From: CBDCGS01 sp965216915
GTDB lineage: Bacteria > Pseudomonadota > Alphaproteobacteria > UBA828
Reading direction: 5' to 3'
DNA: 64,000 nucleotides
Assembly (NCBI GenBank): GCA_965216915.1
Contig: CBDCGS010000011.1
Coordinates: 1,722,249 to 1,786,248, forward strand
Numbering within the stretch: position 1 is the first letter of the stretch; the number at the start of each line of letters is the position of its first letter. The translations under genes were made by a program, and so were the position numbers. The notes under the pieces were generated by a model. That model had not been told where the DNA came from, made no database searches, and saw only the letters and a list, made by a program, of their open reading frames with translations. Positions 51,167 through 59,939 of this stretch are shown one piece after another.

Positions 51167-52324
51167 ATGAGCGCGCGCGCGCCAGGCCGGCTCGACGGCG
51201 TTCTCGTGGTGTCGATCGAGCAAGCCGTCGCCGGCCCTTTCGCGACCAGCCGGCTGGCCGACGCGGGCGCCCGCGTGATCAAGATCGAGCGGCCGGAGGG
51301 CGACTTCGCGCGCAGCTATGATCGCCACGCCAATGGGGGCTCCACCTGGTTCGCGTGGCTCAACCGCGGCAAGCAGTCGCTAACGCTGAATTTCAAGGCG
51401 GCGGATGATGCCGCGCTGCTTCATCGGATCATCGCCAAGGCCGATGTTTTCCTCCAAAACCTCGCACCGGGCGCGGCGGCGCGCGCGGGCTTCGGTGCGG
51501 CGGAGCTGCGGGCGCACCATCCACGTCTGATCACGTGCGACATCAGCGGCTATGGCGAGACGGGCGCCTATCGCGACATGAAGGCCTATGACCTGCTCGT
51601 CCAGTGTGAATCCGGCCTCGCGTCGGTCACCGGAACACCGGAGGCGCCCGGGCGCGTCGGCGTGTCGGTCTGCGACATCGGCGCCGGCTTGAACGCCTAC
51701 GCGGCCATCGTCGAGGCACTCTATGCGCGTGAGCGGACGGGCCGCGGCGCGGGCATCGCGATCTCCCTGTTCGACGGCCTCGCCGACTGGATGAACGTGC
51801 CGCTGCTGCATCACGAGCTTGCGGGCAAGGCGCCGCCGCGGACCGGGATCAGCCATCCCATGATCGCACCCTATGGCGCCTATCCGGTGGGCGACGGCGG
51901 CACGATCGTCATCGCGATCCAAAACGAGCGCGAGTGGGCGCGCTTTTGCGCCCACGTCCTCCGGCAGCCCGAGTTGGCGACCGATCCGCGCTTTGACGAT
52001 CACCCGGCGCGGATTGCCAACCGCGCGGCGATGGATGCCGAAATCATCGCGTGCTTCGCGGGGCACGACCGCGGGTCGCTGGCCGCCGTGCTGCGCGAGG
52101 CCGCCATCGCCTTCGGTCGGCTGAACGACGTTGCGGCCTTGGCCGAGCATTCCCAGCTACGGCGCGTGACGGTGGAGACCGAGCAGGGACCGGTGAGCCT
52201 TGTGGCGCCGCCGGCGCAACATGCCGGCGACGATGGTGCCCTTGGGCCGGTGCCGGCGCTTGGCGCGCACAATGCGGCGATCCGTGCCGAGTTCGCTGAC
52301 CAGGCGGGTGCGCGGCATGCCTGA
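51167..52324 (+). CDS. Family III CoA transferase (mesaconyl/itaconate CoA-transferase-like)
   Basis: Encodes 385 aa. It has the family opening VVSIEQAVAGPFATSRLADAGARV (key residues) and catalytic Asp142 (MKAYDLLVQCES). Its neighbour downstream is a MaoC/hydratase of the mesaconyl-C4-CoA or itaconyl-CoA hydratase type, a pairing known from mesaconyl-CoA C1-C4 transferase (Mct) with Meh and from itaconate CoA-transferase with its hydratase. So a C5-dicarboxylate CoA role is inferred. ATG 51167 is 13 nt after the dehydrogenase stop; it overlaps the hydratase gene by 8 nt. Confidence 0.85.
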   Translation: MSARAPGRLDGVLVVSIEQAVAGPFATSRLADAGARVIKIERPEGDFARSYDRHANGGSTWFAWLNRGKQSLTLNFKAADDAALLHRIIAKADVFLQNLAPGAAARAGFGAAELRAHHPRLITCDISGYGETGAYRDMKAYDLLVQCESGLASVTGTPEAPGRVGVSVCDIGAGLNAYAAIVEALYARERTGRGAGIAISLFDGLADWMNVPLLHHELAGKAPPRTGISHPMIAPYGAYPVGDGGTIVIAIQNEREWARFCAHVLRQPELATDPRFDDHPARIANRAAMDAEIIACFAGHDRGSLAAVLREAAIAFGRLNDVAALAEHSQLRRVTVETEQGPVSLVAPPAQHAGDDGALGPVPALGAHNAAIRAEFADQAGARHA

Positions 52325-53168
52325 AAGCGCCGCATCGCCCACCGAGTGGATCGGCCGCACGCGCGAGAGCACGGACATCGTGGAGCCGGAGCGCCTGCGT
52401 GCGCTCGCCGCCATGCTGGATCGCGACGATCCGGAGCCCGGCGCCGGCGATCCGCTGCCGCCGGTCTGGCATTGGATGTTCTTTCGCGAGAGCCCGCGCC
52501 AATCGGCGCTCGGGCCGGACGGTCATCCCGCACGCGGCGGTTTCATGCCGCCGGTCGTGCTGCCGCGGCGCATGTGGGCAGGCAGCCGCTTGGTGTTCCA
52601 CGACGCACCCCGAGTCGGGCAACGCATGGTCAGGCGCTCGGAGATCGCGGACGTCACCGAAAAGCAGGGTAAGACCGGAGCGCTCGTGTTCGTCCTGGTG
52701 CGGCATGAAATCCGGGTCGACGGAGCCCTCGCGATCGAGGAGGAGCAGGACATCGTCTATCGCGAGGCGCCGCGGCCGGGCGCCACACCGGTCGCGCCGA
52801 AGTCCGCCCCGGAGACGGCGGCCTGGCGCCGGACGATCGCGCCGGACCCGGTGCTGCTGTTCCGCTATTCCGCGCTCACGCTCAACACCCACCGTATCCA
52901 CTACGATCCGGCGCATTGTGCCGAAGAGGGCTATCCGGGGCTCGTCGTCCACGGCCCGCTCATCGCGACGCTCCTGCTCGATCTCTGCCGGCGCGAGCGG
53001 CCGGACGCCACGGTGCGGCGCTTCGACTTCCGGGCGATGTCACCGCTTTTCGTGCCGGCCCCTTTCGTCGTCGCGGGCGCGCCCTCGTCGGACGGCGCGT
53101 CCGCAGAGGTCTGGGCGGCCAACGATCAGGGTGGTCTCGCGATGCGTGCCGAGGTCGCTTTCGGGTGA
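52317..53168 (+). CDS. MaoC-like hydratase (mesaconyl-C4-CoA / itaconyl-CoA hydratase type)
   Basis: Encodes 283 aa with a double hot-dog fold. The N-terminal half has an FAS1-dehydratase-like region (WHWMFFRESPRQSALGPDGHP, FMPPVVLPRRMWAGS); the C-terminal half has TLNTHRIHYDPAHCAEEGYPGLVVHGPL, the MaoC active-site stretch (Asp, His; key residues only). These resemble Meh and Ich enzymes. ATG 52317 overlaps the CoA transferase by 8 nt. The product would be a citramalyl-CoA; no lyase (CitE-like) gene is in the window. Confidence 0.82.
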   Translation: MPESAASPTEWIGRTRESTDIVEPERLRALAAMLDRDDPEPGAGDPLPPVWHWMFFRESPRQSALGPDGHPARGGFMPPVVLPRRMWAGSRLVFHDAPRVGQRMVRRSEIADVTEKQGKTGALVFVLVRHEIRVDGALAIEEEQDIVYREAPRPGATPVAPKSAPETAAWRRTIAPDPVLLFRYSALTLNTHRIHYDPAHCAEEGYPGLVVHGPLIATLLLDLCRRERPDATVRRFDFRAMSPLFVPAPFVVAGAPSSDGASAEVWAANDQGGLAMRAEVAFG

Positions 53169-53178
53169 CGCGCCCGCC

Positions 53179-54480
53179 ATGGCACCCAAGCCTGTGACGA
53201 CGCTTCCGCGGCCGTTCTTCCAGAAGAAGGGGCGGCAAGTGCGGTCACTCACGGTGGTGCGCGACGGTCCCAACATCCCGGAGCCGTCGCGCTGGGTGCC
53301 GTGGCCACGGGTTTCGGTGATGCCGATCTTGTCGGCCGGAATGCTCTCGGACGGCGAGGGGGATGGGTTGGCGGAGGGCATCCCATCCGTTCTTGAGGCC
53401 GGGCCGGCGCTGCATCTGACCTCGGGCCGGGCGGCGCTCTATCACGCGCTTGCCGGGTACGGCATCGGACCGGGCGATTCGGTGCTGCTCCCGGCCTATC
53501 ACTGCACGGCGATGGTGGAGCCAGTGATCAAGTGCGGCGCGACACCGGTGTTTTTCCGCGTCAACGACGATCTCACGGCGGATCTCGACGACATCGCACG
53601 CAAGGCCGATGCGCATACGCGCGCGTTGGTGCTGCCACACTATTTCGGATTTCCTCAAGGCCTGGGTGGGGTGCGCGGGTTGTGTGCGGACCGTGGCATC
53701 AAGCTGATCGAGGATTGCGCCCACGCCTTTTTCGGACGGCTCGATGGCCGGCCGGTCGGAGCGTATGGCGATTGCGCGATCGCCAGCATCTGGAAATTCT
53801 TCCCGGTGATCGAGGGGGGCACTCTGATCTCACAGGATCCCGCGCTGCGGGCCGGTCAGGTGCGAACGCCGAGTCGATATCAGGACATTGTGGAGGCCGG
53901 CGCCGCGCTCGACGAGGCGATCTATTACGGTCGCCTGGGTTGGCTGTGGCCGGCGAGCCGCGCCGCCGCCGCCGTGCGCCACGCCGGCCGCCTGATCGGC
54001 CGGTTGGTGCCACGCGCCGCGGGGGGGCTCAGCCCCGCCGCGCTTCGCGCGTCCGATGGGGCGGACGACGCCGTCTGGCGCTATCACACGTCGCGCTTCA
54101 CGGCAGCGGTCACCCGGCGGGCATCTCACGCGCGGATCAAGAAGCGGCGCCGCGCCCATTATCTCCAAGTGCTCGAGGCGCTCGGCGATCTGCCGGGCGT
54201 GCGGCCGCTGCACGCGGTCCTTCCGGAGACCGTCGTGCCCTTCATGGTGCCGTTCTGGATCGAGCGCCTGGACGAGTTATTCCCGCGTTTCGAAGATGCC
54301 GGCGTGCCGACGCAGCGATTTGGCCAGTTTCTTTGGAACGGTCTCGATGCGTCGGTGTGCCCGGCCAGCGACGGGTGGTCGCACCACGGCCTGCAGCTGC
54401 CCTGTCATCAAGAGCTCACGCCGCTGGAGGTTGATTGGATGGTCGAAACGACCCGGGCCATCGTCGCGGGCCGCCGCTAG
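53179..54480 (+). CDS. DegT/DnrJ/EryC1-family PLP aminotransferase
   Basis: Encodes 433 aa. It has LTSGRAALYHAL, LLPAYHCTAMVEPV, IEDCAHAFFG, and the PLP Lys in SIWKFFPVIEGGTL. The family transfers amino groups to sugar-nucleotide or similar keto substrates. The C-terminal half (residues about 230-330) is longer and more Arg-rich than in typical members. ATG 53179 is 10 nt after the hydratase stop. It precedes the asparagine-synthetase-like gene by about 86 nt. The product is unknown: amino-sugar, lipid or peptide modification are all possible. Confidence 0.85.
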   Translation: MAPKPVTTLPRPFFQKKGRQVRSLTVVRDGPNIPEPSRWVPWPRVSVMPILSAGMLSDGEGDGLAEGIPSVLEAGPALHLTSGRAALYHALAGYGIGPGDSVLLPAYHCTAMVEPVIKCGATPVFFRVNDDLTADLDDIARKADAHTRALVLPHYFGFPQGLGGVRGLCADRGIKLIEDCAHAFFGRLDGRPVGAYGDCAIASIWKFFPVIEGGTLISQDPALRAGQVRTPSRYQDIVEAGAALDEAIYYGRLGWLWPASRAAAAVRHAGRLIGRLVPRAAGGLSPAALRASDGADDAVWRYHTSRFTAAVTRRASHARIKKRRRAHYLQVLEALGDLPGVRPLHAVLPETVVPFMVPFWIERLDELFPRFEDAGVPTQRFGQFLWNGLDASVCPASDGWSHHGLQLPCHQELTPLEVDWMVETTRAIVAGRR

Positions 54481-54566
54481 ATGATCGCCGATCGCTTGGG
54501 CGTGTTTACATCTGGTCAAGCGATCGCGATGTACAAGTCCGAGGCCTCCATGTCGTCTTTGGTTTC

Positions 54567-56441
54567 ATGAGCGGATTCTGCGGTTGGCTCGGCAGCGAGC
54601 GCGCGCCCGATGAGCGAGCGGATGTGCTCGCCGCGATGGCGGAAACTCTCGTCGCCGGTGATCCTGCGATCATCCGCACGTGGCATGGCGGCGGTGCCGG
54701 CGTGGCACTCCGCGCGCCCGCACCCATCGCCTCCTGGCACCAAGACGACGACCTCGTTGCCCTGATCCGCGGCTATCCCCGCTGGAGCGTGCCCGCCCTC
54801 GCGGATAAGGCCGCGGCCAAGGGCCACGCGGCCGCCCTCGCCGACGCTTACGGGCGCTACGGCGAGGCGCTTCTGCAGCATCTCCGCGGCCACTTCTCCT
54901 TGGCCGTCCTGGCTCCCCGGCGTGGTGAGGGCCTGCTGGCGATCGACCGTTTTGGCGTCGAGGCGCTTTGCTACGCACCGCTGGCCGATGGCACGATCGT
55001 ATTTGGCAGCACCGCCGATGCGGTGCGCGCGCACCCCTCGGTCGGCGCCACCATCGCGCCGCAAACCATCCACGACTATCTCTATTTCATCGACCGCGTT
55101 TGTGCGCCGGCGACCGTCTACCGCGAGCAGCGAAAGCTCCGGCCGGCCGAATGCCTGGTGATGCGCGAAGGCGGATATGATGCGCACAACTATTGGCAGA
55201 TGCCTTATCGCGAGAACGGCTTGCGCGATCAACGCGAGGCCGGCGAGGCCCTCTTCGATCACCTCAAGCGGGCGGTCGCTCGCAGCATCGAGGGCGAAGA
55301 GCCGGCCCGTCTCGGCGCCTTTCTGAGCGGCGGACTCGACAGCAGCACGGTGGTCGGCTTGCTGGCGGGCGCGACCGACACGAAGGCGCGCGCGTTCACC
55401 GTCGGCTTTCGCAATCCGGACTACGACGAGTCCGACTACGCCCAAACCGCGGCCGGCGCCTACGGCGTCGATCACGTCGTCGCGTATCTCGAGCCGGAGG
55501 CCGTGCTCGCGATGCTGACCGACGTGAGCCAGATCTTCGATGAGCCCTTCGCCAACGCCTCCGCGCTTCCGACCTTTCATTGCGCGCGGGCCGCCGTCGG
55601 CCACGGCGTCGGGACGATGATCGCGGGCGATGGCGGCGATGAGCTCTTCGGTGGCAACACGCGCTACGTGACGGATGATTTTTTCGATCACTATCGGCGC
55701 ATCCCGCGCCCGCTTCGCCGGTTGTGCCTCGAGCCGGTAATGGACGCCTTTCCGCTGAAGAGCAAGATCCCGATCGTGCGAAAGGCGGCAAACTACATGC
55801 GCAACGCGCGCACGCCCGTGCCGGTACGGATGACGTGGATCAATCTCTATTTCCTCGCCTCGGGTGCCGAGATCTTCAGCGAGGAGGCTTGGCAGGCGAT
55901 CGATCCGCAGGAGCCGCACCGCTTCGTGACCGAGATCTATGAGGCGCCGACAGGGGCTGCGAAGCTGCAGCGGATGATGCACGTCGATCTGCAGATCACG
56001 CTGGCGGACGGCGACCTGCGCAAAGTGGGCCGCATGTGCGCGCATGCGGGCGCGCGCGTGCGCTATCCCTTCCTCGACGACGATCTGGTGGAGTTCTCGG
56101 CCTCGCTGCCGCCCGGCTGGCTCAACGAGGGTGGGCAGATCCGGAATTTCTACAAGATGGCGCTCCGGGGCTTCCTGCCGGAGGCGATTCTGACCAAATC
56201 GAAGAAGGGGTTCGGTCTGCCCAATTTCGTCTTCATCCGTGACTATCCGCCGCTCAATCAGGCCTTCTGCGATCTCCTGACCGACGCCAAGCAGCGCGGC
56301 CTGTTTCGGGTCGCGTTCTTGGATCATCTGATCGCGTGCGTGCGCGGTGGGCAGCCGCAGGTTTATTTCGGCTGCGTGTGGGACATCGCGGTGTTGGAGC
56401 TGTGGCTCAAATCGCGCATGGCGGATGGGCCCATCAGTTGA
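54567..56441 (+). CDS. Asparagine-synthetase-like amidotransferase with displaced Cys
   Basis: Encodes 624 aa. Glutaminase-type N-terminal half and a C-terminal AsnB domain with PP-loop SGGLDSS (254-260), GDGGDELFGGN and a late YPFLDDDLVEF segment. In active asparagine synthetases Cys is residue 2 and becomes N-terminal. Here the start is MSGFCGWLG: the Cys is at position 5, with no in-frame start that would place it at 2. The glutaminase half may be inactive, or the peptide may be trimmed. It could be an ATP-dependent amide synthetase of a secondary pathway. It ends overlapping the GNAT gene start. Confidence 0.85.
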   Translation: MSGFCGWLGSERAPDERADVLAAMAETLVAGDPAIIRTWHGGGAGVALRAPAPIASWHQDDDLVALIRGYPRWSVPALADKAAAKGHAAALADAYGRYGEALLQHLRGHFSLAVLAPRRGEGLLAIDRFGVEALCYAPLADGTIVFGSTADAVRAHPSVGATIAPQTIHDYLYFIDRVCAPATVYREQRKLRPAECLVMREGGYDAHNYWQMPYRENGLRDQREAGEALFDHLKRAVARSIEGEEPARLGAFLSGGLDSSTVVGLLAGATDTKARAFTVGFRNPDYDESDYAQTAAGAYGVDHVVAYLEPEAVLAMLTDVSQIFDEPFANASALPTFHCARAAVGHGVGTMIAGDGGDELFGGNTRYVTDDFFDHYRRIPRPLRRLCLEPVMDAFPLKSKIPIVRKAANYMRNARTPVPVRMTWINLYFLASGAEIFSEEAWQAIDPQEPHRFVTEIYEAPTGAAKLQRMMHVDLQITLADGDLRKVGRMCAHAGARVRYPFLDDDLVEFSASLPPGWLNEGGQIRNFYKMALRGFLPEAILTKSKKGFGLPNFVFIRDYPPLNQAFCDLLTDAKQRGLFRVAFLDHLIACVRGGQPQVYFGCVWDIAVLELWLKSRMADGPIS

Positions 56442-57556
56442 GCGCTTTGGGCCTTCGGGTGGTCCACCGCACCCGCTTCGAGGAGCTTGGCGCGCCCTAT
56501 GACGCGCTCTTCGCCGCGGCCGGTCGTACCAGCCTTTTCGCGAGCGCGCTTTGGTATCGCAGCCTCGCAGCCTGCACGATCGGCGCGGATCAAGCGGTTC
56601 ATCTCTACGGTCTCGAGGACGACAGCGGGCGCCCGCGTATACTGCTCGCCGCCAATGCGGTGAGCGGCGCCACGCCTTTCAATGCGCGCGCGCTGGCTGC
56701 GCTCGCCAACCAGTACACGGTTCACTGGGACCCGGTCGTCGCACCGGACGAAGATGATCTCGATGCGCTGCTGAGGCCGATCCTCGGCGCGGTCGCCGCG
56801 CAACGGCCGCGTTGGGACATGCTCCAGTTCCGCTCGCTCGATCCGCGCAGTCCGTTGTTTGTGGCGCTTCGGGCCGGTCTGGAGGCCGCCGGCTTCGCCG
56901 TGCACGCCTATTTCCAGTATGGCAACTGGCGCGAGCCGCTCAACGGCCGCTCATTCGAGGCCTATCTGCGGGATCGTGGCTCCTCGATCCGCCGGACGCT
57001 GCCCAAGAAGGCCCGCCGGTTGGACAGATCGGAGCGCGCGAGGTTTCGTCTCGTCTCGAACGACGACGATCTGGATACCGCGATCGCCGACTATCTGAAG
57101 GTCTACGCGGCGAGCTGGAAGGGCGAGGAGACCCACCCGGATTTCATTCCCACGCTGATCGGGGAGGCAGCGCGCGCCGGGATACTTCGGCTCGGTCTCC
57201 TCTACGTCGACGGTGAGCCGGCAGCCACACAGCTCGCGTTCCTCTCCGGCGACGGGATCGCGATGTACAAGGCCGCCTATGACGAGCGGTTTGCCGCCGA
57301 TGCCGCCGGGGGCATCGTCGTCCTCAAGGTTCTCGAGCACGTCATCGACGTTGACGGCGTCGCCGAGATCGATTTCGGCATCGGCGATGAGCCCTACAAG
57401 CAGGAGTGGATGAGCGAACGTCAGGAGCGTTGGGGGATCCTGGCGCTGAACCGCCGCTCTGCGCGCGGGCGCCTCATCGCACTTCGAGAGATGGCGGGAG
57501 CCCTCAAGAAACGGGCGTCCGCGTGGTCGCGCGCACGTCCGTCGCAGGCGGCCTGA
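56438..57556 (+). CDS. GNAT-family acyltransferase, BioF2/CelD-like (Acetyltransf_6)
   Basis: Encodes 372 aa. The C-terminal GNAT domain contains KVYAASWKGEETHP, LYVDGEPAATQLAF, MYKAAYDERFAADAAGGIVVLK and IDFGIGDEPYKQEW, the pattern of the Acetyltransf_6 family often seen in exopolysaccharide and cell-surface clusters. The start is taken as TTG 56438, overlapping the previous TGA by 4 nt, after GGATGGG; TTG 56447 or GTG 56459 are alternatives, and no suitable ATG exists. It is the last gene of the DegT/AsnB-like/GNAT unit. Function unknown. Confidence 0.82.
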   Translation: MSALGLRVVHRTRFEELGAPYDALFAAAGRTSLFASALWYRSLAACTIGADQAVHLYGLEDDSGRPRILLAANAVSGATPFNARALAALANQYTVHWDPVVAPDEDDLDALLRPILGAVAAQRPRWDMLQFRSLDPRSPLFVALRAGLEAAGFAVHAYFQYGNWREPLNGRSFEAYLRDRGSSIRRTLPKKARRLDRSERARFRLVSNDDDLDTAIADYLKVYAASWKGEETHPDFIPTLIGEAARAGILRLGLLYVDGEPAATQLAFLSGDGIAMYKAAYDERFAADAAGGIVVLKVLEHVIDVDGVAEIDFGIGDEPYKQEWMSERQERWGILALNRRSARGRLIALREMAGALKKRASAWSRARPSQAA

Positions 57557-57602
57557 CCCGCCGCCAACCGGGTGGTCCTCGCGTGGAGTGCGCCGACAGT
57601 CG

Positions 57603-57827
57603 TTATTTCAGCCGGAAATCGGCGAAGCGCTTGTTGAACCGGGAGACCTGACCGCCCGTGTCGACCAGCCGCTGCGCGCCGCCGGTCCAGACCGGGTGCG
57701 AGAGCGGGTCGATATCGAGCGTCAGCGTGTCACCGGGCTTTCCCCAGGTGGAGCGCGTGGTGAAGCTCGATCCATCCGTGCGGACCACGGTGATCTCGTG
57801 ATAGTCCGGGTGAATGTCCTTTTTCAT
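57603..57827 (-). CDS. rpmE: 50S ribosomal protein L31
   Basis: Encodes 74 aa. It reads MKKDIHPDYHEITVV, STWGKPGDTLTLDIDPLSHPVWTGGAQRLVDTGGQVSRFNKRF-like (key residues). The CxxC zinc motif of the Cys-containing L31 form is absent, so it is the zinc-free type. It is alone on the minus strand between the GNAT gene and the divergent ABC exporter. Confidence 0.97.
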   Translation of the reverse strand: MKKDIHPDYHEITVVRTDGSSFTTRSTWGKPGDTLTLDIDPLSHPVWTGGAQRLVDTGGQVSRFNKRFADFRLK

Positions 57828-58061
57828 GGCAGTGTCCGTCGCTCCGCTGGCGCGCGAGGCGCCGTTATAGCGGGGCCCCCGTCAACGCGCAAGAAAGGCG
57901 ACACTTGCGCGTCGCGCGCGAGCCGGGCAGTTATACGCGAAACGGCGACGCCACGGGGCGCCGCCGCGGAGAGAGCATGAGCCGAACATGACGACCGATT
58001 GCGAAGACGCGTGGCAGCCTGGGGCGAGTGTCCGCGCCCGATTCGGCGGGTGTGAGCACCG

Positions 58062-59939
58062 TTGAGCCTCTTTGGTCCGCAGGAAGGGCGCCGTCGCCGG
58101 AGCCGCCGCGCTGATGCCGACCGGCCAAAAAGCCGCGACATCGGGCAGATCCGCTATCTCGTCCGGTTCCTGAGGCCCTACCGCGCGACCATGGTCGGGG
58201 CGCTGATCGCACTCACCGCGAGCGCGGCGGCGGTGCTCGCGATCGGCCAGGGCCTGCGGCTCTTGATCGACGACGGTCTGGGCGGCGAGGAGGTCGGCCG
58301 CCTTCACGAGGCGCTTCTCTACATGATTGGGATGGTCGTGCTGCTGACGGCCGGCACCTTCGCGCGGTTCTATCTGGTCTCGTGGCTCGGCGAACGCGTC
58401 GTTGCCGACATTCGTCGCACCGTGTTCGAGCGTCTCATCCGCTTGAGCCCCGCGTTCTTCGAGGTGACCAAGACCGGCGAGCTTCTGTCGCGCCTGACGA
58501 CCGACACCACGCTGCTGCAGACCGTGATCGGCAGCCAGGTATCGTCGGCGCTGCGCAACCTGTTGCTGTTCCTCGGCGGCAGCGTGATGCTTCTCGTGAC
58601 AAGCCTCGAGCTGACCGGCCTCGTGGTGTTGATCGTGCCGATCGTGGTGGTGCCCATCATCATCATCGGGCGCCGGGTGCGTCGCTTCTCGCGCCTCAGC
58701 CAGGATCGCGTCGCCGACATCGGCGCGCAGATCGAGGAATCGCTCAATGCCATCCACACCGTACAGGCCTTTGGGCACGAGAGCCGCACGGGGGTGGTGT
58801 TCGCGGAGCGGGTGGAAGGCGCCTTCACGACCGCGCTGCGCCGTGTGCAGGCGCGGGCGCTGCTCACGGCGATCGTCATTCTTCTCGTGTTCTCCGGGAT
58901 TGGCGCCGTGCTCTGGTTGGCCGGCTATCAGGTGCTTTCGGGCGATCTCACCGGGGGCGAGCTCACTGCGTTCATGTTCTACGCGGTCGTCGTCGCCGGC
59001 TCCGTCGGCTCGCTCAGCGAGGTTTATGGCGATCTCCAGCACGCCGCCGGCGCGGCAGAGCGGCTTGCCGAGCTCCTCGGCCACGAGCCGACGATCACAG
59101 AGGCCGCGACGCCGCGCGCGCTCCCTGAGCCGCCGCTTGGTTCGGTGACGCTCGACCAGACGACGTTCCACTACCCGGCACGCCCGGAAACGCCGGCGCT
59201 TCATGATTTCTCTCTGGCTGTCGCGCCCGGGGAAACCGTGGCGCTCGTCGGCCCGTCGGGGGCGGGCAAGACGACGGTTTTCAACCTGCTCCTGCGCTTC
59301 TACGACCCTGACTCGGGCACGATCTCCGTCGACGATGTCGACGTGCGCGAGGCGTCTCTCGAGGCCGTCCGCGGCCGGTTTGGCTTGGTGCCGCAGGATC
59401 CGGTGATTTTCGCCGCGAGCGCGGCCGCGAATATCCGGTTCGGCCGGCCGGATGCGGACGACGCGGCTGTCCGCGCCGCCGCCGATGCGGCCGGCGCCGC
59501 CGCGTTCCTCGATGCATTGCCCGAGGGCTTCGATAGCTTTCTCGGCGAGAAGGGCGCCCGGCTTTCCGGCGGCCAGAAGCAGCGCATCGCGATCGCCCGC
59601 GCGATCCTTCGCAACCCGGCCGTTCTGCTGCTCGACGAGGCGACGAGCGCGCTCGACGCTGAAAGCGAGCGGGCGGTTCAGGAGGCCTTGGAGCGGCTCA
59701 TGGCCGGGCGGACCACGATCGTCATTGCGCACCGCCTCGCGACCGTCCTCAAGGCCGACCGCATCGTCGTGATGGACGAGGGCCGTGTGGTCGCGCTCGG
59801 CTCGCACGAGGCGCTGATGGCCGAAGGGGGGCTCTATGCGCGCCTCGCCGCGCTTCAATTCGGTGCGGAGGAGGCCGGCGACGCGACGGGCGAGGCGGCT
59901 GGCGAGCCGGCGGCCGAGCCCCGAAGCTCGGTGGGTTAG
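58062..59939 (+). CDS. ABC exporter, fused permease-ATPase (MsbA-like)
   Basis: Encodes 625 aa. Six membrane helices (residues about 40-330) are followed by an ATPase domain with Walker A GPSGAGKTT, Q-loop QDPVIF, signature LSGGQKQR, Walker B LLLDEATSALD and H-loop IAHRLAT. It works as a homodimer exporting lipids or hydrophobic compounds. It may be a lipid A-type or drug exporter; substrate unknown. The TTG start at 58062 is used; no ATG lies in frame near it. An Ala/Glu-rich C-terminal tail follows. Its TAG stop abuts the HyuA stop with no gap. Confidence 0.92.
   Translation: MSLFGPQEGRRRRSRRADADRPKSRDIGQIRYLVRFLRPYRATMVGALIALTASAAAVLAIGQGLRLLIDDGLGGEEVGRLHEALLYMIGMVVLLTAGTFARFYLVSWLGERVVADIRRTVFERLIRLSPAFFEVTKTGELLSRLTTDTTLLQTVIGSQVSSALRNLLLFLGGSVMLLVTSLELTGLVVLIVPIVVVPIIIIGRRVRRFSRLSQDRVADIGAQIEESLNAIHTVQAFGHESRTGVVFAERVEGAFTTALRRVQARALLTAIVILLVFSGIGAVLWLAGYQVLSGDLTGGELTAFMFYAVVVAGSVGSLSEVYGDLQHAAGAAERLAELLGHEPTITEAATPRALPEPPLGSVTLDQTTFHYPARPETPALHDFSLAVAPGETVALVGPSGAGKTTVFNLLLRFYDPDSGTISVDDVDVREASLEAVRGRFGLVPQDPVIFAASAAANIRFGRPDADDAAVRAAADAAGAAAFLDALPEGFDSFLGEKGARLSGGQKQRIAIARAILRNPAVLLLDEATSALDAESERAVQEALERLMAGRTTIVIAHRLATVLKADRIVVMDEGRVVALGSHEALMAEGGLYARLAALQFGAEEAGDATGEAAGEPAAEPRSSVG

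Noticed and set aside
57882..59858. Long minus-strand open frame opposite the ABC exporter
   Set aside because: Composition is Arg/His/Glu-rich with no motifs; the plus strand has all ABC signatures.
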